From positions 1 through 8,291 of the forward strand of contig CALAMB010000474.1 of NCBI GenBank assembly GCA_937925645.1: 8,291 bases of DNA, given 5' to 3'. Under the pieces are notes generated by a model, which was not told the DNA's origin, searched no databases, and was given only the letters and a program-made list of their open reading frames with translations. Numbering within the stretch: the first letter of the stretch is position 1; each line of letters opens with the position of its first letter. Below, one piece after another: positions 1-5,819 of the stretch. A program made the position numbers and the translations under genes. Source of the DNA: an uncultured Acidobacteriota bacterium. GTDB lineage: Bacteria > Acidobacteriota > JAAYUB01.

Positions 1-126
1 GACGGTGCGGTCGATGATGGGGTGGGCAACCCGTCCGATGGCGCGGCAAAAATCCAGCCATAAATTGGCAGAAGATCGGGAGTAACTGCTTAATCGTTAT
101 TGGCTATTTGGAGGCGAGGTGAAGTG
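1..126. other. Left-edge stretch without a supported gene
   Basis: No reading frame here can be called a gene. On the minus strand a frame free of stops runs from about position 96 off the left edge. Its end nearest the window border reads like ordinary protein (…DFCRAIGRVAHPIIDRTV) with mostly C-ending codons, but it has no ATG, GTG or TTG start and no ribosome site after the upstream TAA. It may be a decayed 5' end or chance. Two plus-strand frames end with stops at about 63 and 85, and either could be the tail of a gene lying to the left. Positions 61-110 are clearly more AT-rich than the surroundings, which suits a promoter region. Confidence 0.3.
65..94 (+). promoter_or_regulatory. Weak sigma70-like promoter candidate
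   Basis: TTGGCA at 65-70 (five of six to TTGACA) is followed, after 18 bases, by CTTAAT at 89-94 (four of six to TATAAT). It lies in the AT-rich patch and points toward rimO. A transcript from here would carry the whole heptamer array (127-252) as leader. The match is modest and could be chance. Confidence 0.2.
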
Positions 127-252
127 TGCCGGGTTCTGGGTCCTGGGACCTAGGTTCTGGGTTCTGGGATTCGGGTCCTGGGATCCGGGAACGAGGTCCC
201 AGAACCCAGGTCCGATTTCCGATGTCCGAAGTCCGATGTCCGAAGTCCGCGT
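127..252. repeat. Heptanucleotide repeat array upstream of rimO
   Basis: Eighteen consecutive 7-bp units stay in one register for 126 bases. The first ten (127-196) are variants of TTCTGGG, such as TCCTGGG and ATCCGGG. Two units (197-210) are the same family in the opposite orientation (TCCCAGA, ACCCAGG). Six units (211-252) belong to a second family, alternating TCCGATG and TCCGAAG. The unit sequence changes but the 7-bp phase does not. Because seven is not a multiple of three, all frames cross the array and give false open frames rich in repeated W/L/G or P/R/S residues on both strands; none is a credible gene. The pattern resembles the heptanucleotide STRR repeats known from heterocystous cyanobacteria, but the unit sequences differ as far as I can judge. 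Confidence 0.9.
157..209. repeat. 13-bp perfect inverted repeat within the heptamer array
   Basis: Bases 157-169 (CTGGGTTCTGGGA) are the exact reverse complement of 197-209 (TCCCAGAACCCAG), with a 27-base loop between them. The pairing arises because the last two units of the TTCTGGG family are inverted. In RNA or single-stranded DNA this would form a stable stem. It is not followed by a T-run on either strand, so it does not look like an intrinsic terminator. Confidence 0.8.
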
Positions 253-283
253 GAACGAACAGCGCCCGGCCCGAGGTCGATCC

Positions 284-292
284 TGCTATAAT
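284..292 (+). promoter_or_regulatory. Extended -10 promoter of rimO
   Basis: TGCTATAAT fits the extended -10 consensus TGnTATAAT exactly. No -35 match stands 16-18 bases upstream (bases around 263-269 are GC only), which extended -10 promoters tolerate. Transcription would begin near 298-300, leaving a leader of only about ten bases that starts at or next to the GGAG of the ribosome site. The in-frame ATG at 291 lies inside this -10 box and so could not be translated from this transcript. Confidence 0.55.
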
Positions 293-299
293 GCGCTCC

Positions 300-303
300 G
301 GAG
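300..303 (+). promoter_or_regulatory. Ribosome binding site deciding the rimO start
   Basis: GGAG is followed by five bases and then ATG at 309. The upstream in-frame ATG at 291 has no comparable site, so the site favours 309. The 12 bases 300-311 (GGAGCGCCCATG) recur exactly at 7240-7251 before the desulfurase-like gene. Confidence 0.65.
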
Positions 304-308
304 CGCCC

Positions 309-1649
309 ATGGACATCTGCCTCATCAGCCTCGGCTGCCCCAAAAACACCGTCGACAGCGAGCTCATGCTGGGCCGCTTGCTGGAAGCCGGCCACCGGAT
401 CGTCCCGGAGCCGGAGGCGGCCGACGTGGTCATCGTGAACACCTGCGGCTTCATCGACCCGGCCAAGGAGGAGTCGCTCGGCGCCATCATGGCGGCGCTC
501 CAGCTCAAGCGACAGCGGCCGGCCTTGCGCGTCATCGCCGCCGGCTGCTTGTCCCAGCGCTATCGCGCCGAGCTGACGCGCGAGATCCCGGAGCTTGACG
601 CGCTCATGGGCGTGAACGACATCGCCCGAGTGGCGGAGATCGTCGCCGGCGCCCCGGCGCCGGCAGGGGCGTCCCTGTACCTGCACGACGCGCGGGCACC
701 GCGCCGCCGCATCACCCCCGCCCACATCGCCTACGTGAAGATCTCCGAAGGATGCTCCCACCGATGCGCCTTCTGCGCCATCCCCGGGATCCGCGGCCCG
801 TTCCGGAGCCGTCCCCCCGCCGACGTGATCGGCGAAATCGCCGCCCTGGCCGCCGCAGAGGTCCGCGAGATCATCCTGATCGGGCAGGACACCACCGCCT
901 TCGGCCGCGACCTCGGCGGCGGCGCCTCGATCGCCGCCCTGCTGGCCCAGGCCGCCGCCGTCCCGGGCGACTTCTGGATCCGCCTCATGTATACGTACCC
1001 CTCCGAAGTGGACGACCGGCTGCTCGAGGCGATGGCCCGCCATCCGAAAATCTGCCCCTATCTGGATATCCCGTTCCAGCACGCTCACCGCGACGTTCTC
1101 CGGCGCATGGGCCGGCCCGGCGACGGCGACGCCTACCTGCGGCTCCTGGAACGGGCGCGCCGCGCGGTGCCGGAGCTCGCGGTGCGCACCGCGCTCATCA
1201 CCGGCTTCCCCGGCGAGCGGCCGGCGCACTTCGACTATCTGCTGGAATTCGTCCGCGAAGCCCGCTTCGACCAGTTGGGCGTGTTCGTTTACTCTGATGA
1301 GGAGGGGACGCCGGCCCACCGCCTGGACGGCAAGGTCACCTCGCGCACCGCCGCCCGGCGGCGCGACCGGCTCATGGCGGCGCAGCAGGAGGTGCTCGCC
1401 GCGGGCGCCGCCGCCTGGCTGGGCTGTACCGCCACTGTCATCGTCGACGGCTATTCTGCCGATGCCGAGATGCTGCTCCAGGCCCGCCTGCCCCAGCAGG
1501 CGCCGGAGATCGACAGCGTCGTGTATCTGACCGACGGTTCCCTGGACAAGCTCAAGCCGGGCGACTTCGTGACCGCGAAGCTGAAGCAGTACGTGGGCTA
1601 CGACTTCACGGCCGCGGCGGTCCGTCTGCGCCGCTCATCGTTGTCTTAA
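309..1649 (+). CDS. rimO: Ribosomal protein S12 methylthiotransferase RimO
   Basis: Cytoplasmic radical-SAM enzyme that adds a methylthio group to a conserved aspartate of ribosomal protein S12. The 446-residue product has the family's usual length and order. The N-terminal methylthiotransferase domain (about 1-125) carries its three cluster cysteines, C10 (SLGCPKN), C46 (NTCGFID) and C80 (AAGCLSQR). The radical-SAM domain has CxxxCxxC at C149, C153 and C156, with later family motifs YLDIPFQHA near 251 and TGFPGE near 298. A TRAM domain occupies roughly 372-435. The start at 309 is chosen because it has a GGAG site, because it puts the cysteines at the usual distances, and because the ATG at 291 is inside the -10 box. 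The gene stands alone, flanked on both sides by heptamer repeats. Its last residues (RLRRSSLS) lie past the TRAM domain and partly run into the downstream hexamer repeat. MiaB is the main alternative; the SLGCPKNTVDSE start and the C-terminal motifs favour RimO. Confidence 0.95.
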   Translation: MDICLISLGCPKNTVDSELMLGRLLEAGHRIVPEPEAADVVIVNTCGFIDPAKEESLGAIMAALQLKRQRPALRVIAAGCLSQRYRAELTREIPELDALMGVNDIARVAEIVAGAPAPAGASLYLHDARAPRRRITPAHIAYVKISEGCSHRCAFCAIPGIRGPFRSRPPADVIGEIAALAAAEVREIILIGQDTTAFGRDLGGGASIAALLAQAAAVPGDFWIRLMYTYPSEVDDRLLEAMARHPKICPYLDIPFQHAHRDVLRRMGRPGDGDAYLRLLERARRAVPELAVRTALITGFPGERPAHFDYLLEFVREARFDQLGVFVYSDEEGTPAHRLDGKVTSRTAARRRDRLMAAQQEVLAAGAAAWLGCTATVIVDGYSADAEMLLQARLPQQAPEIDSVVYLTDGSLDKLKPGDFVTAKLKQYVGYDFTAAAVRLRRSSLS

Positions 1650-1676
1650 TCGTCATCGTAATCGTGATCGTCATCG
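1637..1676. repeat. Hexamer repeat overlapping the rimO stop
   Basis: Units ATCGTC, ATCGTA, ATCGTG, ATCGTC run from 1649 to 1672 with a partial fifth unit. In the same phase, 1637-1642 reads ATCGTT and 1643-1648 a more divergent unit that holds most of the TAA stop. The array therefore begins inside the last codons of rimO, whose Ser-Ser-Leu-Ser tail may be repeat-derived. Confidence 0.75.
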
Positions 1677-1834
1677 AGGCTCGAGACTCGAGGCTGGAGG
1701 CTCGTTCCCAACCGACGGACTTCGGACATCGGACATCGGATATCGGGTCTCGCGGTTCGGGGTTCGCGGCTCGAGTCTTCCCGTTTGTCTGATGCTGCCC
1801 GTCTTACGTCTTCCGTCTCTCGTCTCCCGATTCA
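1675..1834. repeat. Heptamer mosaic downstream of rimO
   Basis: The block is built of 7-bp units, most beginning with CG. From 1675 come CGAGGCT, CGAGACT, CGAGGCT and GGAGGCT, then two degenerate units, the second one base short (1710-1715). From 1716 to 1834 seventeen units keep perfect phase, and 14 of the 17 begin with CG. The families change along the way: CGGACAT type (1716-1743), CGGGGTT/CGCGGTT type (1744-1771), and CGTCTTC type (1800-1827). The CGGACAT and CGGACTT units are the reverse complement of the TCCGATG/TCCGAAG units at 211-249. I see no coding potential. Confidence 0.85.
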
Positions 1835-1868
1835 CCCATTCACCGATTCACCCATTCACCGATTTATC
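1829..1868. repeat. Octamer tandem repeat
   Basis: GATTCACC and CATTCACC alternate twice each (1829-1860), followed by a degenerate fifth unit (GATTTATC). The tract follows directly on the heptamer mosaic and is much poorer in GC than the genes nearby. Confidence 0.85.
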
Positions 1869-1881
1869 AACCATCAACACT

Positions 1882-1911
1882 CTCTGCGCCCTCCGTGTCC
1901 ACTGTGGTGAA
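1882..1911. repeat. Degenerate 9-bp repeat, CTCTGCGCC type
   Basis: Three units with a 9-bp period (CTCTGCGCC, CTCCGTGTC, CACTGTGGT) end in GAA. From general memory this resembles short dispersed intergenic sequences of the form CTCTGCGTCCTCTGCGGTGAA seen in several bacterial phyla; I could not check this. It is the last repeat before the 3' end of the leftward binding-protein gene at 1937. Confidence 0.5.
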
Positions 1912-1936
1912 TCTTCGGATCTTGGTCCGCGACCGG

Positions 1937-3472
1937 TCACTGCCGGCGCCGGATTTCGCTGGCCTGCAGGAAGGTGTCCACGCGGGGAACGTAATCCAGA
2001 TCGGTGGATTGAACGTAGATCATCTCCTCGAAAAACAGCGGCACGCGGGGCATTTCGGCCATCACCCGGACCATGATGTCCTGGAGGGCGGCGCGCCGTT
2101 GCTTCTGGCTCCAGTACCCGTTCAGGCCCTCGATGAGCCGGTCGATCTCCGGGTTCACGAAGCGGTCGGGGTTGTCCCGGCCGTAGTGTTCGCTGCGGGA
2201 ATGGATCAGGTCGTCGAACAGGTCCGAGGCGTCGCCCGTGGTGGACGCGCCGCCCAGCAGAAAGAACGGCGCCGTGTCCGATATGGGAAAGAACTGTTCC
2301 CGCGCCTGAAGGTCGAGGCGCAGGCGGATGCCCGCCGGCGCCATCTGCCGGTGCAGCTTGTCGCCCATCTCGGCGCGCGTCTGGGGCACCAGCAGGGTCA
2401 ATTCCACTCCGTCCGGATAGCCGGCCTCGGCCAGCAGCCGGCGGGCTTCCACCGGGTCGTACGGCAGGGCGGGAAGTCCGGGATGATATCCGAACACCGC
2501 CGGCGTCACGATCTGGTTGGCGGGGGTGCCGTATCCGTGGAGCAGCTTCGCCACCAGCGCCGGGCGATCCACGGCCAGCGCCAGGGCGCGGCGGACGCGC
2601 AAGTCGCCGAACGGCGCCACCCGCGTGTCCAGCCCCAGGTAGCGGACCATCAGGCCCTGCTGGCGGATCACCCGCATCCCCGGCGCGGGGCGCGCGGCGA
2701 GCGAGGCGGCAACTTCGGGCATCACGCTCGCCGCGACGTCCGTCCCGCGGTTCCGGATGAGGGCTTCCGCCTCGGCGGCCGTGTCGAACCGGACAAACCG
2801 GGCGGTGGCAAAGGCGGGCGAGTCACCCCAATAGCCGCCGTAGGCGGCCATGCGGATTTCCCGGTCGGGGATCTCCGCGACGAAGCGGTACGGACCGGTA
2901 CCCACCGGCCGGCGGGCGAACGCGTCCGCGCCCGCCCGCTCGAAATACCGCCGGGGCAGGATGAAGACGGTGCGCAGCTTCTGCAGCAGCACGGGGTGGG
3001 GCCGGGTGGTGACGAGCCGGACGGCGTGGTCGCCTTCGCGGGTGACGGCGGCGATGGTGGCGCAGTTGCTGCGCAGGGCGGAGGCGGGATCGTCCCGCGC
3101 CCGCAGGATGGAAAAGACCACGTCATCGGCGCTCAGCGGCGTGCCGTCGTGAAACGTCACGCCCCGGCGCAGGCGGAACAGCCAGGTGAGGGCGTCGGGG
3201 TTCTCCCAGCTCGCCGCGAGCAAGGGCACCAGCTTCATGTCGCGGTCGAATCCGGCCAGACCCTCGAACAGGTTGGACTGCACCAGGAACGAGAGGTTCT
3301 CCGCCTTCGCGTGGGGCACCAGCGTGAGCGGCATGCCGCGCAGGGCGATCACCACCTCGGTTTTATCCGGCGGCGGCGTGGTGCAGCCCGGAATCAGCGC
3401 GGCCACCGCCAGCATAGCCAGCAACGCCGGCGCGCTCCCCCGGCCCGAGATGAATGCCGTCACTCGACGCAT
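1937..3472 (-). CDS. Family-5 ABC substrate-binding lipoprotein (DppA/OppA-like), copy B
   Basis: Extracytoplasmic solute-binding protein of the peptide/nickel transporter family (SBP family 5), 511 residues. It starts with a lipoprotein signal peptide, MRRVTAF then a hydrophobic run to LIPGC, with the lipobox cysteine at residue 30. Typical family features follow: LVPLLAASWE…GVTFHDGTPLSADDVVFSI at about 81-121, a VGTGPY motif, and a LRVRRALALAVDR helix. An upstream in-frame ATG at 3613 is rejected because it would place the signal peptide internally and the promoter inside the gene. The ribosome site before 3472 (AGGA, two bases away) is poor. The gene lies downstream of paralog A; in a 90-residue stretch after the lipobox (from VVIALRGMPL), 77 residues are identical. 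No permease or ATPase is present. The ligand cannot be told from sequence; peptides are the family default. Confidence 0.9.
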   Translation of the reverse strand: MRRVTAFISGRGSAPALLAMLAVAALIPGCTTPPPDKTEVVIALRGMPLTLVPHAKAENLSFLVQSNLFEGLAGFDRDMKLVPLLAASWENPDALTWLFRLRRGVTFHDGTPLSADDVVFSILRARDDPASALRSNCATIAAVTREGDHAVRLVTTRPHPVLLQKLRTVFILPRRYFERAGADAFARRPVGTGPYRFVAEIPDREIRMAAYGGYWGDSPAFATARFVRFDTAAEAEALIRNRGTDVAASVMPEVAASLAARPAPGMRVIRQQGLMVRYLGLDTRVAPFGDLRVRRALALAVDRPALVAKLLHGYGTPANQIVTPAVFGYHPGLPALPYDPVEARRLLAEAGYPDGVELTLLVPQTRAEMGDKLHRQMAPAGIRLRLDLQAREQFFPISDTAPFFLLGGASTTGDASDLFDDLIHSRSEHYGRDNPDRFVNPEIDRLIEGLNGYWSQKQRRAALQDIMVRVMAEMPRVPLFFEEMIYVQSTDLDYVPRVDTFLQASEIRRRQ

Positions 3473-3523
3473 GGTCCTGTGCCGACCGACAAATTTCGTG
3501 TGCGCGGAAGATGAGCTGAACTG

Positions 3524-3553
3524 ATTGTAACCGATTACGCCGGGAAACGCCAC
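3524..3553 (-). promoter_or_regulatory. Promoter candidate for binding protein B
   Basis: Read on the minus strand: GTGGCG at 3553-3548, an 18-base gap, and TACAAT at 3529-3524 (five of six to TATAAT). A transcript would start near 3517, about 45 bases before the ATG at 3472. The block 3523-3556 matches 5189-5222 upstream of the paralog at 26 of 34 positions, including the whole -10 and the same spacer length. Confidence 0.55.
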
Positions 3554-3560
3554 GCGCCTG

Positions 3561-3580
3561 AAAACGGACTCCAACTCCGT
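3561..3580 (-). terminator. Weak terminator-like hairpin after binding protein A
   Basis: On the minus strand ACGGA (3580-3576) and TCCGT (3568-3564) can pair around a seven-base loop, and the stem ends in a short run of four T. It lies 30 bases past the stop of copy A and just before the promoter of copy B, where a terminator would be expected. The five-pair stem and short T-run make this marginal. Confidence 0.3.
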
Positions 3581-3609
3581 CCCTGCGTCCCATCGCCGGT
3601 CCGAGTGAT

Positions 3610-5136
3610 TCAATCGCGCCGCCGGATCTCGCGAACCAGAACGTAGTTGTCCACGCGGGGCGATCGGACGATGCGGACGGACTGAACGAAAACAGTGTCC
3701 TCGGCTATCAGCGGCACGCGGGGCATCTCGGCCATCGTCCGGGCCATGGTCTCCTGCAGGGCGGCGAGACGCTGCGTCCGGTTCCAGAGTTCGCTCAGGC
3801 CCTCGATCAGGCGGTCGATCTCCGGGGCGTGAAATCGGCCGCCGTTGTCCCGGCCGTAAGTGCCGGTGGTCGAGTGGATCATGTCTTCGAATATATCGGA
3901 GGCGTCGCCGGTGTCGGACACACCGCCCATGAAGAAGAACGGGGCCGAGTCCGCCGCCCGCCAGTAGTCTTCGCGCTCGAGGATATTCAACTGGATGCGG
4001 AAACCCGCCGGTGCCATCTGTCGCCGAAGCTCTTCGCCGACATCCCGGTGCTCCCGGGGGAGCAACAGCGTGAGCGTCACGCCGTCCGGGTGGCCGGCCT
4101 CGGCCAGCAACCGCCGGGCGCCGTCCGGATCATACGGCAATTCCGGCAGTTTGGGATTGAAGCCGAACACCGACTGGGACACATACTGGTTGGCCGGAGT
4201 GCCGTAACCATCGCGCAGCTTGAGCACCAGCGCCGGGCGGTCGACGGCCAGGGCCAGGGCACGGCGGACACGGACGTCCTGGAACGGTTTCACCCGGGTA
4301 TCCATGGCCAGGTAGCGGATCACCAAACCCCGGTGACGGATGATCTCCATGCTCGTGACGGGTCGGGCCGAAAGGGCGGCCGCGGCGGCGGGGGAAATGT
4401 CCGCGGCCATGTCCACTGCTCCGCGGCGCAAAAGGGATTCCACATCTTCCGCGCTCTGAAAACGGATGAACCGCGCGGCGGGAAAAGCGGGCGGTCCGCC
4501 CCAATAGGCGTCGTGGGCGGCCAGACGGATCTCGCGCCCCGGGGTTTCTTTGACCAGGCGGTATGGGCCGGTGCCGACGGGAGTACGGGCAAACGCCTCC
4601 TCCCCCAGCCGCTCGAAGGTGCGTCGGGGCAGGATAAAGACGGTGCGCAACCGATGGAGCAGCACCGGATCGGGCCGGGTGGTGGTGAGCCGGACCGTGT
4701 AGTCGTCGATGCGGGTGACGGTGGCAATGACGGCGCAGTTGCTGTGCCGGACGGAGTTCGGATCGTCCCGCGCGCGCAGGATGGAGAAGACCACGTCATC
4801 GGCGGTCAGGGGGCTGCCGTCATGGAAGGTCACGCCCCGGCGCAGCCGGAACTGCCAAGTGAGCAGATCGGGATTCTCCCAGCTGGCGGCCAGCAGGGGC
4901 ACCAGCTTCATGTCACGGTCCAGGCCGGCCAGTCCCTCGAACAGGTTGGACTGGACCATGGTGGTGATGGTCTCGGCGCGGCGGTGGGGCATCAGCGTCA
5001 GCGGCATGCCGCGCAGGGCGATCACCACCTCGGCTTTTTCCGGCTGCGGCGGGGCGCAGCCCGGGACGAACGCCAGCAGCGTCAGCAGCGCCAGCCCTCC
5101 GAGCCAGCCGGATAAAGTGACTGCGGTTCGCGACAT
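3610..5136 (-). CDS. Family-5 ABC substrate-binding lipoprotein (DppA/OppA-like), copy A
   Basis: Solute-binding lipoprotein of SBP family 5, 508 residues, expected to be anchored at the cytoplasmic membrane facing the periplasm. The signal peptide runs from MSRTAV through a hydrophobic stretch to FVPGC (lipobox cysteine 27). Family blocks are LVPLLAASWE…GVTFHDGSPLTADDVVFSI (about 78-119), PVGTGPYRLV (187-195), VRVRRALALAVDRPALV (288-304) and a C-terminal half with GGVSDTGDASD near 404-414. It is closely similar to copy B along its full length, and both end in EIRRR plus one residue. The ATG at 5136 has only a weak GGGA site, but it directly precedes the signal peptide and sits 47 bases below the promoter candidate. 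The nearest upstream gene in the same direction is exbD, 217 bases away. With no transporter membrane genes alongside, it may serve a remote permease or act as a sensor or chaperone-like binder. Confidence 0.92.
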   Translation of the reverse strand: MSRTAVTLSGWLGGLALLTLLAFVPGCAPPQPEKAEVVIALRGMPLTLMPHRRAETITTMVQSNLFEGLAGLDRDMKLVPLLAASWENPDLLTWQFRLRRGVTFHDGSPLTADDVVFSILRARDDPNSVRHSNCAVIATVTRIDDYTVRLTTTRPDPVLLHRLRTVFILPRRTFERLGEEAFARTPVGTGPYRLVKETPGREIRLAAHDAYWGGPPAFPAARFIRFQSAEDVESLLRRGAVDMAADISPAAAAALSARPVTSMEIIRHRGLVIRYLAMDTRVKPFQDVRVRRALALAVDRPALVLKLRDGYGTPANQYVSQSVFGFNPKLPELPYDPDGARRLLAEAGHPDGVTLTLLLPREHRDVGEELRRQMAPAGFRIQLNILEREDYWRAADSAPFFFMGGVSDTGDASDIFEDMIHSTTGTYGRDNGGRFHAPEIDRLIEGLSELWNRTQRLAALQETMARTMAEMPRVPLIAEDTVFVQSVRIVRSPRVDNYVLVREIRRRD

Positions 5137-5189
5137 AATCCCGCGCCGGATGCGATGCGATCAGATTTCCCAACTGAGTGCCTGTACAG

Positions 5190-5219
5190 ATTGTAATCGA
5201 TCGGCGCGGAAAACGCCAA
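5190..5219 (-). promoter_or_regulatory. Promoter candidate for binding protein A
   Basis: Read on the minus strand: TTGGCG (5219-5214), an 18-base gap, and TACAAT (5195-5190). A transcript would start near 5183. The element is conserved before the tandem paralog (3523-3556), which supports function. The rest of the 217 bases between exbD and this gene shows nothing else recognisable. Confidence 0.6.
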
Positions 5220-5353
5220 GCGGAATCCCATGTCCGCATGCACAGTGCCGGGTTTCTCAAGGCGAACGGCACGGTTCCGATCGAGGGCGCCCTGACGGTG
5301 GTCGACAAACGCCGGATTCACCGGCCGGCGGGCGGGCGGGCGCGACGTTGGAG

Positions 5354-5764
5354 TCAAGGTCCGGTCGCGCCGTCCGGCGGCATCCGCAGCATGAGCGCCA
5401 GGGGCTGATCCACACCGGCTCGGCGGGCGCGATCGGCCAGCCGGATGATGTCGCCGTAGAAGACCCCGGGTCTGCCGCAAAGAAACACCTGGTAGCGGTC
5501 CATCCGCGCCGTCAGCGCCTGCAGTTCGTGCTCGAGCCGGGCCGCCGCCACGGGCCGGCCGTTGATGGCGATGGCGCCGTCGGCGCCGGCTTCGAGGACG
5601 ATGGCGCAGGGGCCCGGGGGACGGGGCGCGTCCCCCGGCGGCGGCTCCGCGGGCAGGCGCGCCGGGATGCCCCGGCTGGTGAACGGGGTGATGACCATGA
5701 AGATGATGAGCAGCACCAGCAGGATGTCGATGTACGGGGTCACGTTGATGGCGCGAAAGTTCAT
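5354..5764 (-). CDS. exbD: ExbD/TolR-family biopolymer transport protein
   Basis: Small inner-membrane protein of the ExbD/TolR family, which with an ExbB/TolQ partner uses the proton gradient to drive TonB- or Tol-dependent work at the outer membrane. The 136-residue product begins NFRAINVTPYID and continues as one transmembrane helix (about 12-28, ILLVLLIIFMVITP). D13 corresponds to the essential membrane aspartate of the family. A Pro-rich linker (35-52) leads to the periplasmic domain (about 53-128), where INGRPV and YGDIIRLADRARRAGV match the family pattern. The cytoplasmic lead is unusually short. The ATG at 5764 is certain: it follows a tandem GGAGGAGG ribosome site. No exbB or tonB is adjacent: upstream is a divergent gene and downstream are the binding proteins. 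ExbD and TolR cannot be told apart from this sequence. Confidence 0.9.
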   Translation of the reverse strand: MNFRAINVTPYIDILLVLLIIFMVITPFTSRGIPARLPAEPPPGDAPRPPGPCAIVLEAGADGAIAINGRPVAAARLEHELQALTARMDRYQVFLCGRPGVFYGDIIRLADRARRAGVDQPLALMLRMPPDGATGP

Positions 5765-5819
5765 GACCTCCTCCTCCGGCTGGGGCGCGGCGCGCCGGCG
5801 GTGCGGCGCCGGCCAGCCG
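5765..5819 (-). promoter_or_regulatory. exbD leader: hairpin abutting a tandem ribosome site
   Basis: On the minus strand CGGCTGG (5819-5813) pairs perfectly with CCAGCCG (5783-5777). After a two-base bulge, a further five pairs form between 5810-5806 and 5788-5784. The stem ends one base before GAGGAGGAGGTC (5776-5765) and the ATG. The ribosome site itself is left unpaired at the foot of the stem. This could stabilise the message or keep the site open; no ligand-binding RNA family is recognised. No convincing exbD promoter was found upstream. Confidence 0.45.

Noticed and set aside
127..252. CRISPR array
   Set aside because: The units are 7 bp, contiguous and without spacers; no cas gene is present.
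291..308. Six-codon longer rimO start at 291
   Set aside because: The ATG is part of the TATAAT box and has no ribosome site; 309 has GGAG at good spacing.
119..598. Plus-strand frame with repeated WVLG-type residues
   Set aside because: The repeats come from the 7-bp array read in frame, and its 3' half is out of frame inside rimO.
150..1319. 389-codon open frame on the minus strand across rimO
   Set aside because: It is antisense to a clear rimO. Its composition (Gly/Ala/Asp/Arg-rich, no domain) is that of a high-GC shadow, and its end lies in the heptamer array.
1792..2076. Small plus-strand frame starting in the octamer repeat
   Set aside because: The N-terminal part is repeat translation (HSPIHPFT) and the rest is antisense to the binding protein gene.
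1895..3514. 539-codon open frame on the plus strand
   Set aside because: It is antisense to the binding protein B gene, which has a signal peptide and family motifs. The plus-strand product has no recognisable feature and starts in repeat DNA.
3473..3613. Longer N-terminus for binding protein B (ATG at 3613)
   Set aside because: It would bury the lipoprotein signal 47 residues inside and would include the conserved promoter block. Copy A has no such extension.
3829..5115. 428-codon open frame on the plus strand
   Set aside because: It is antisense to binding protein A, and its translation mirrors the pattern of the frame opposite copy B, as expected for shadows of paralogs.
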